NCBI RefSeq assembly: GCF_009905375.1
Contig: NC_133657.1
Coordinates: 61,430,863 to 61,494,862, forward strand
Length of the DNA stretch: 64,000 nt
Source of the DNA: Apium graveolens
Lineage: Eukaryota; Streptophyta; Magnoliopsida; Apiales; Apiaceae
Direction of reading: 5' to 3'
In this document: piece after piece, positions 56,706-64,000 of the stretch
Layout of the letters: every line of letters starts with the position of its first letter
Position numbering within the stretch: position 1 is the stretch's first letter
The notes under the pieces: model-generated
Databases searched by the model: none
Told to the model about the DNA's origin: nothing
What the model saw: only the letters and a program-made list of their open reading frames with translations
Program-made: the position numbers and the translations under genes

Positions 56706-58868
56706 CTTAGCTATCCAATTTACATCACTGTACCCCTCGAGTACCTCCGGAAATCTCTGGTAATGCAAGCCAAAGGAAATAGAATCCTTCAGATATCTAA
56801 GAACTCTATCTAGTGCCTCCAAGACAGCTTGTATATCTAGCCAACTTAGACACAGAATAAGAAATATCTGGCCTAGTCATATTAGCAAGATATTGCAAAC
56901 TCCCAATAATCTGAGAATACCTTAATTGAGACACAAGAACTCCTAACCTATTCTTGACTATGGAAACTTTTGAATCATATGGTATACTAGCGATTCTAGA
57001 ATTTGAATAACCATACTTCTCAAGTATAGATTTCTCTATATAATAAGACTGTGACAATGTTATTCCATCAGTTGATTGAGTCAACATGATCTCAAGAATC
57101 ACACTAGCCTCACCCATATCCTTCATTTCAAAGTGTCTCTTCAAGAAACTTTTTGTCTCACTAATACTCTCAATATTGGTTCCAAAGAACAGAATATCAT
57201 CTACATACAAGCACACAATCAGAAAATCATTACCTCTAACCTTATAGTAGACACACTTGTCACTTTCATTAACTAAAAACTCAAAGCCTAAAACAGTTTC
57301 ATCAAACTTTTTATGCCAGTCTATAGCTTGTTTAAGGCCATAGATGGACTTGACTAGTCTACATACTTTCCTCTCATTACCAGAGGCAATAAATCCCTCA
57401 GGCTGATCCATATAAATCTCTTCTTCAAGGTCACCATGAAGAAAAGTTGTCTTTATATCCATTTGATGGATGACAAGACCATGTACAGAAGCCAATATAA
57501 TAAGCATTCTGATTGTTGTCATTCAGGAAACAGGAGAGTATGTATCAAAATAGTCAATACCTTCCCTTTGTCTAAAGCCCTTAGTAACTAGCCTAGCCTT
57601 GTACTTATCTATTGAGCCATCAGGGTTTAGCTTCCTCTTGAAGATCCATTTACATCCAATAGTAGAACACCCAGGAAAGAGATCAACTAACTCCCATGTT
57701 CCGTTAGAAATAATTGAGTCAATTTCACTCTTTACAACACCTTTCTAATGCCTTGATTCCGAAGAATTCATGGCTTGATGGAAAGTTAAAGGCTCATCCT
57801 CGATATTGTAAGTGATGAAATCACTTCTAAAGTCTTTGACTACCTTTGCACGCTTACTCCTTCTAGGTTCCTCTACTTTCTTAGGAGTAGAGCTACTACC
57901 AGGATCCGCCCCAACATTTGTCATCTTTTCCGCATGATCAGGAATAGAACTCGATGTGTGAGTGAGATCATCCTCAGAATTACCCACAGGTATACCAGTC
58001 TTCATAGGGAATACTTCCTCAAAGAAAGTTGCATAACGAAACTCAACTATCATATTCACCACAATACCATCTATGTCAGATTTTATTACTAAAAATCTCA
58101 TAGCATTAGTGGTTTCAAGATAGACCAGAAAGATACAATCAACAGTTTTAGGACCTTATTTTTTTCTCTTGTGTTCAGGGACAAGCACCTTAGCAAGGCA
58201 TCCCCCACACATGAAGATAACTCAAACTTGTATTACGCTTTCTCCATAATTCATATGGTGTCTTGCCTATATATTTCAGAGGGACTCTATTCAGAACATG
58301 GCAAGCCGTACTCAGAGCCTCTCCCCACATGTAATTAGGCAACCCAAAATTAATTAGCATATTGTTAATCATGTCTTTAAAAGTTCTATTCTTTCATGCT
58401 GCCACCCCATTAGACTCGGGTGTGTATGGTGGAGTAACCTCATGAACTATTCCACTGCTTGCGCAAAATTTATTAAACAAGGTACTCGTATACTCACCAC
58501 CTCTATCAGATCTCAAACGTTTAAGTACTTTGCCAGTTTATGTTTCAACTTCATTTTTATACATAATAAATTTATCTAGTGTTTCATCCTTATGTTTAAG
58601 CAAATAAACATAACAATATCTACTACAATCATTTATAAAGATAATGAAATATCTACAGTGATCCTTAGTCAACACACCACCAAATTCACATATGTTTGAG
58701 TGTATTAAATCTAACAAGTTTGAATCCCCAACAATATTATGAAAAAGGTTTCCTTGTTCGTTTAGCAGTTACACACACTTGACACTTAGATTTCTTATCA
58801 ATGGCGTACTTTGGAATCAACTCTAAATTCATCATATTCTTTAGAGCACCAAAATTTAAATGACCAAG
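56706..58868 (-). pseudogene. Integrase, RT and RNase H start of truncated copia
   Basis: Integrase (57745-58868) has ESNGVAA-type core text with a stop near 58397, LPNYMWGEALSTACHVLNRVP and YIGKTPYELWRKR. RT (56806-57645) has [34 protein letters not shown] and an intact LYVDDILFFG. RNase H begins with LEGYSDVNWIA at about 56711-56745 and then stops at the junction. Stops near 57520, 57747 and in the integrase core break the frame. Confidence 0.87.
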
Positions 58869-60219
58869 TCATAAGTGCCACAAATCAAATGATTCTACAC
58901 AATTAATAGAAGATGTAACACTATCATTAATAAAACCACCCAAAACGGGTTCAACATTTATTAAAAACAAACCATCAGACAAGTAACCCTTGCCAAAAAA
59001 TGTACCAGTATGAGTAATAACTACTTTATTACACTTCAAAGAAATTTCAAAGCCGTTTTTAACTAAACAACTTTCACTTATAATATTTTTACGAATAGAG
59101 GGAACATGATGCACTCTAGTGAGAGATGGAATCCTCCCAGAAGCAAACTTCAGGTCCATGTTTCCTATTCCAAGCACTTGTGCATCACTGGCATTCCCCA
59201 TCATCACTGTCACTCCATGACTCTGTTGATAAGATACAAACAAGCTAATATCAGCAAATATATGTACATTAGCTCCAGTATCAATCAACCACTCATGTGA
59301 CAGATAAGTGGAAAGTAGTACAGGGTTGTAAGTAACATACCCGTTAGTGGTTCCAGAGGCAACAGCCTTACCAATGACCTTGTTAGCTACAGGCCCACTT
59401 ATGGTTCCAAGTCCAAGCATAGTATTTTCTTGAGCTACCACACCATCTTTCTTAGATTTCTTACTTGGACAGCCCTTACTCCAATGACCAACTTGTCCAC
59501 AAGACCAACATGGTTTGTTTGCCTTTGGTTTTTTAGCCTTGTTCTTGTCAGGTTTAGTGTTAGCCTTCTTAGTGACTACCTTTCTTTTCTGTCCTACAGT
59601 CACTACATTCACCTATGAGCTCTCATGTTCCACAGGCAACACATGTCCCTGTTTGGACTTGTTCTGCTCATGTACAGAGATGTCCAACATCAAGTTAGTC
59701 CATGTGATCTCTCCTTTCTGTCTTTTCAGGGAGAGAGCAAACTCTTCCCAAGATTTAGGGAGTTTTTCAATCACAGACATCACTCAAAACTTCTCACGCA
59801 AGACCATACCGGACTCACCCAAAGCATGAATCAACATCTCAAACTCATGAACCTGTTCAGTCAGGGATTTTCCATCCACCAGCTTGAAGTCAAGAAACCT
59901 AGCCACAGAATACTTCTCAAATCCTTGAGAATCAGTATTATGGGTTTGGTCTAACTTATCCCATAAGACCTTAGCAATATAGGCATCTGATGAATAAACA
60001 ACGAATAAGGTGTTCTCTAAGGCTGCCAATATGGCTGCCCTAGCCACCCCATCCTTCTCAGCCCGTAAAGCATAAGCCTTAACAGATTCAGCTTTCTCTT
60101 GATCCAACCTAGGAGGATCATACTGAACCATTGGCTATAGACCCTTAACCGTTAACCAGAGCTTCATCTTTTTTTGTCAACGAGAAAAAGAAACTCCACC
60201 ACCGAATTTATCAGGCATA
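58869..60219 (-). pseudogene. gag and protease of truncated copia
   Basis: Gag starts at about 60219 (MPDKFGGGVSF), with two stops in the first 35 codons. It continues DPPRLDQEKAESVKAYALRAEKD and LFVVYSSDAYIAKVLWDKLDQTHN (59784-60131), a UBN2-like gag. The C-terminal part (58869-59612) has a basic stretch, the zinc knuckle CWSCGQVGHWSKGC (near 59465-59510), and protease with EWLIDTGANVHIF (intact Asp-Thr-Gly). A frame break near 59613-59783 separates the two. Gag would form the particle. Confidence 0.87.
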
Positions 60220-60268
60220 CCCGATAAATCAATTGGATGGGGAAAATGGTACGTAGTCTAATCAATTG

Positions 60269-61640
60269 TGTTGTAAAAGACATGCATGTACTTTAACAAG
60301 ACTAAGACAACTTGTCAACCCTAAGTAAGTTGTATTATTATCTAAATTTATATTATGTACTTGTAACACTTAAAGTCTGTAAAAATGCAAAGGAGCAGAC
60401 TGGAGTCTTTTTCCTAAAACAGTATCAAGCCTAAGGATTCTATCTGGAAGAAGATCAAGAAGATCATGCCTCAGAAGAATTTTGAAGAAGCTTGGAGTTG
60501 AATAAATCTGTTTGGAGAAAAATGTTCTAAGTCAAGATCTCTACAAGTCACAGATTTAATGTTATAGAGAAGTCATTCGAGAACTCCAGAATGACTTATC
60601 AAGAAGTCATTCAAACTCCCGAGAGTACCAACGGATAAACAATATCTACTCTACGGATGAGCTATATATCCACTCGATGGATGAATAACATCTACTCAAC
60701 GGATAAGCTATACATCTAATCGACGGATGAGCAATATCTACTCAACGGATAAGCAATATCCACCAGGAGTAAAAAAGTCAGGAAAGCTACTCAAGAATTC
60801 AAAAAGATATCGATAAATCATTCCTTCACTAGAGAACTCAGAGTTATCGATAAGTCTATATCCATTCAAGAACTCAGAGATATCTACAAGTCAAGTGAAG
60901 TTATAAAGACTAGAGATCTTGATGAGTTGAAGACCTCTACGAGACAAACTCATTATGGAGTACTAGAGATCTCGATAAGCCTTTGTACTTATCGAGATAT
61001 CAAGTGTTCAAATAAATCAAATTGGAGATCTCGAAGTGCAGTCTCAAATTACAGAATTACAGATCAGTTTAATATCCAAGATAAACAATTAACAAACAGT
61101 CCAACAGCTGGATTGACAAGTCTACAAAAAGCAGCTTGAAGAGTGTGCAAGATCAATGGCAAAGATTAACTGACATAGGAAGATTAAAGTAAACACGGGA
61201 TGCTAAAGATATGCTAAGCCAAAAATAGAAGATTTGCTTTTCTATAAATAGAAATGACAAGTGACAGTTTAGAAAAGCTAATAGCATGTTTATTATCCAC
61301 TGTGTAAACCAGCAATTAACTGAGCTATAAAGTTAACACTGGTCCTCTAGTTAGAAGCAACAATTTAGATCAAAATTCTTGTAACACTATTGAGAAGAAG
61401 TTGAGCTCTTTAACTTCGAAGAGCTTAAAAATTTTGTAGCAAAGCATCTTAATTTTTAATACAAAAATTAAGTGAGTTTTGAAGATCTGTGTTCTTTATT
61501 TTGTGCAAGTTTAATTTCTGCATGAACACTTTTCTATACAAGATTTAATTTACTTTGTTCAACCATTATCTTTCAAGAAAAGCCTAAAATCAGAAAAATA
61601 CATTCACCGCCCCCCTCTGTGTGTGATTCATTACCTAACA
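60269..61640 (+). repeat. 5' LTR of SIRE-like element
   Basis: It runs from TGTTGTAAAAGAC to TTACCTAACA (1372 bases). A TATAAATA box lies at 61243-61250. Upstream of it are a 22-24 base tandem repeat (60631-60764) and a series of GAGATATC/CGATAAGT motifs (60800-61030). Confidence 0.85.
60631..60764 (+). repeat. 22-24 bp tandem repeat in SIRE-like U3
   Basis: Six head-to-tail units of the type ACGGATAAGC-AATATC-TACTC, with a four-base variable end, lie about 480 bases upstream of the TATA box. Confidence 0.85.
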
Positions 61641-61642
61641 AG

Positions 61643-61654
61643 TGGTATTAGAGC
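61643..61654 (+). other. Primer-binding site of SIRE-like element
   Basis: TGGTATTAGAGC, two bases after the LTR end, has one change from the tRNA-Met site TGGTATCAGAGC. Confidence 0.85.
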
Positions 61655-61691
61655 AAAATCTGAAAGAAAACAGATTCAAGATCTTGGACGA

Positions 61692-63922
61692 ATGAATACA
61701 TAGAAAATCAGTAGCATCAAAATTTCTACCTTTGACAAAGCTAACTACACTCTTTGGAAAAAGAAAATGATGCTGTTTATCAGGATGGCAAATCCATTCT
61801 ACATTCAAATCCTCAAGAATGGACCCTTCATATTTATGGTAAGAGTTGAGGAATCTACAGATGGAGACATTGTCATACCAGCTCATTATGCTCCAAAAGA
61901 TCCTGTTGAGTAAACAGATCCTGAAAAGGAGAAAGTTTCCCTGGATAGCAGCTTGCAAATGATATTGACTGAGTCACTTGACAATGTGTACAACAATATT
62001 ATCAACTGTGATACTACCAAGCAGATATGGGAAAAGATTGAGATACTGTGTGAAGGAACTGAGGAGGTTAGATCAAATCAAAGAAGGATACTGATTTCAC
62101 AATATGAGGGTTTCATGTCTAAGTCTAAGGAAAACATTACTGATATGTTTGAAAGATTCAACAAGCTGATAAATGACTTGCAGCTTCATGACAAATACTA
62201 TGAAGCTGAAGAAGTGAATCTAAAGTTCTTGCTTATTTTCCCTGACCATTTGGAACAAAAGATCTCAGTAATCAGGGAAGGAAGAGACTTGAGCAGAATA
62301 ACTCTGGAAGTTCTGTATGGGATTCTTAAAATATATGAACTAGAGATGATTCAAAGGCAATCGCTGAAGTCTAGTCAAGGACATGTGGTGGATGGATCAA
62401 GTGCTTTAATTGTTAATGAAAACCACTCATTCAATAATGGACTAAGATACCAAACTTTAAATGCCTTATCAAGTGAGCAGAGAATAAATGATTCACAGGA
62501 GCAAGTCATCTTAGAGTTGGAAAATGATGAGTTTACACTCTTGAAGAACTGGATGAGCTAGATCATTCTATGGCTTATCTAGCTAGAAAATTCTCTAGCA
62601 TTAGAGTAAAGCCAAGGTACTTCAGGAATAAAGGACAATCCTTCAACAAAGACAACGGCTGGAAAGAGAATGGGAAGTAAAATTCTGACACCAAGAGTGG
62701 TTACAAAACTGGATCTGTTGACAGATCTAATATAAGGTGCTTCAATTATGATGAACTAGGCCACTTTTCTACAAAATGCAAGAAACCCAAAAAGGCAAAG
62801 AAAGATAAAGCTTATCTTGAACTGGAAGCAAAGTATGAGGCTCTTCTGAAAAAGCAATAGAGTAAAGCTTACATTGCAGAGGGAAAGAGTTGGGATGATT
62901 CAGATAATAATGAAGATGAGGAAGTTAGAAACTATGCTCTAATGGCCTTGGAGCAAGGTGAATCATCCTCATCAAAAGGACAAACACCAATTCTTACCAC
63001 TATTGATTTAAATGTAAATTAATACAAGGAAAATGTTGAAAAGATGAGCACAGAAATGTTTCACATTCACACGAGCATGGTTACTGCTAATGAAGAAGTT
63101 AGTAGATTAACAAAGATAAATAAGAAGCTTGAGAGTGAGAAGAAAGAAACTGAATTGTTGATGGTTGAGCTTGAAGCTTTAAACCAAGAAAATGCCTATC
63201 TCAAGAACAAGCTCAAGTATGCAGATAAAATTGAAGCAGTGTTAAGGGAGAAACTAGAAAAGAATGAAGTAAAAATGAAATCTTTCAAAAATGCATCTGA
63301 ACTGGTTGAACAGTATCATGAGAAGAATAAGCCATGTGCAAACATTGCTATTGGCCTCGACTATGAAGACATTAGTGACAAAAAGATGACTGTAGGTGAC
63401 AAAGGGAAAGCCAAGAAGACTAAGAATGCTCCAACCTTTTTGAAAGAGGTTAATGCACCTACATTCAAAGCATGTGTAGTCAACTTCAGTAAAGAAGAAT
63501 TGATAATCAATCAAGAAATTGCTGATGTAGATAAAGAAAAGAAAATTGAAGAATCAGTTCAGACTTCAAAAACTGAAGAGAAGCTCATGAACAAACACGG
63601 TCCCAAGATTCATGTTCAAGAAACCAAAGTTATAGATACAAGAAAGAAAAAGAGAAATATAAATGGAAAAATAGGGATAAACAAAAGCAATAATTTTGGT
63701 TATATTGCAAATGCTCCTACAAAGAAGTGTGAAAAATGTGGCTCTTCAAATCATCTAACTCACCTTTGTAAAAAGGTTGTTAGCAAGCCAACTGAAGGAG
63801 CTTGCAAATACAATGAAGCTAATTCTAATGATCCCTATTCATTCTATGACAAGTTTGACTTCATTCCTTGCAACATGAAGGTAATGAAGAGTTGCCATAA
63901 ACTGAGAGTAGATCTTAAATAA
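61692..63922 (+). pseudogene. gag of SIRE-like element
   Basis: ATG 61692 is followed by TAG three codons later, and another stop lies near 61912. From 61953 an open frame gives the capsid part (MILTESLDNVYNNIIN, ENITDMFERFNKLIND). A frame change near 62530-62537 moves to another frame, with stops near 62679, 62859 and 63020. A zinc knuckle at 62738-62780 reads CFNYDELGHFSTKC, its second Cys replaced by Tyr. From 63044 to 63922 an open frame has a coiled coil (SRLTKINKKLESEKKETELL), a Lys-rich middle and a second knuckle CEKCGSSNHLTHLC (about 63728-63770). Gag binds RNA and forms particles; this copy is broken. Bases 63923-64000 continue the element with nothing recognised. Confidence 0.85.
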
Positions 63923-64000
63923 TCAAGAAATGAGTCTACATCAGAAGGAAAACATGCACACCAATCACTGAATTATGTTTCTTCTAAAATTACTCATTCT

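Larger units (their letters stand above)
56706..60268 (-). mobile_element. Truncated Ty1-copia element
   Basis: A minus-strand copia that has gag, protease, integrase, RT and part of RNase H but no LTRs. The 3' end is missing at the junction with Athila. The 5' end is cut by the SIRE-like LTR at 60269 shortly before the gag start, within the leader (60220-60268). It belongs to a different copia lineage from the other three, judged by its protein text. Confidence 0.83.
60269..64000 (+). mobile_element. SIRE-like Ty1-copia element, 5' part
   Basis: Plus-strand element with 5' LTR 60269-61640, a tRNA-Met type primer site and gag to 63922; pol lies beyond the window. The LTR is the same family as the split LTR at 2934-3330 and 26089-26466. 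The gag text resembles the SIRE group. Confidence 0.85.

Overview
The window is repeat-derived DNA from a flowering-plant nuclear genome, most likely a eudicot. Every recognisable coding region belongs to a transposable element: chromodomain gypsy (Tekay-like), Tat and Athila gypsy lineages, several Ty1-copia lineages including SIRE-like, one Stowaway MITE and one hAT-type MITE. No host gene, rRNA, tRNA or CRISPR array was seen. The family assignment within eudicots (possibly Apiaceae) is a guess.

Layout from left to right. 1-2933 is a mosaic of fragments: an Athila LTR end (1-424), a Tekay-like LTR with primer site and leader (425-1765), and a copia LTR end with primer site and leader (1766-2933). 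A SIRE-type LTR on the minus strand (2934-3330 and 26089-26466) is split by a 22.7-kb minus-strand Tekay-like element (3331-26083, target duplication GTGTA). That element is itself split inside its reverse transcriptase by an 11.6-kb plus-strand Tat element (7669-19222, target duplication CTCTT). The Tat element carries a hAT MITE (12753-13441, duplication ACGATGTG) between RNase H and integrase. A Stowaway MITE (16339-16589) lies in its antisense gene.

26467-27354 is an Athila LTR cut by a minus-strand SIRE-like element (27355-38245), which has LTR, a very long accessory ORF, pol and gag. Its gag is cut by a minus-strand copia (38246-42760), which ends at a minus-strand Athila element (42761-56705). 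The Athila LTR contains the youngest and most intact element, a plus-strand copia of 7.7 kb (43486-51198, duplication AAGAA, LTRs about 2 percent different). Athila ends at a junction with a truncated minus-strand copia (56706-60268), followed by the LTR and gag of a plus-strand SIRE-like element that runs off the window (60269-64000).

All open frames examined are interrupted by stops or frameshifts, or are cut by insertions, so no element looks autonomous. The most interesting content is non-canonical: an intron-containing antisense gene with its own promoter-like region in the Tat element; a 1.2-kb-codon accessory ORF in the SIRE-like element; a 51-bp GC-rich repeat present in two places in Athila together with a duplicated polypurine module; a chimeric LTR in the Tekay-like element; and repeat-rich leaders and U3 regions. 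Boundaries were set by reading TG...CA ends, primer sites, polypurine tracts and target duplications directly. Boundaries between truncated fragments are good to about 10-20 bases.
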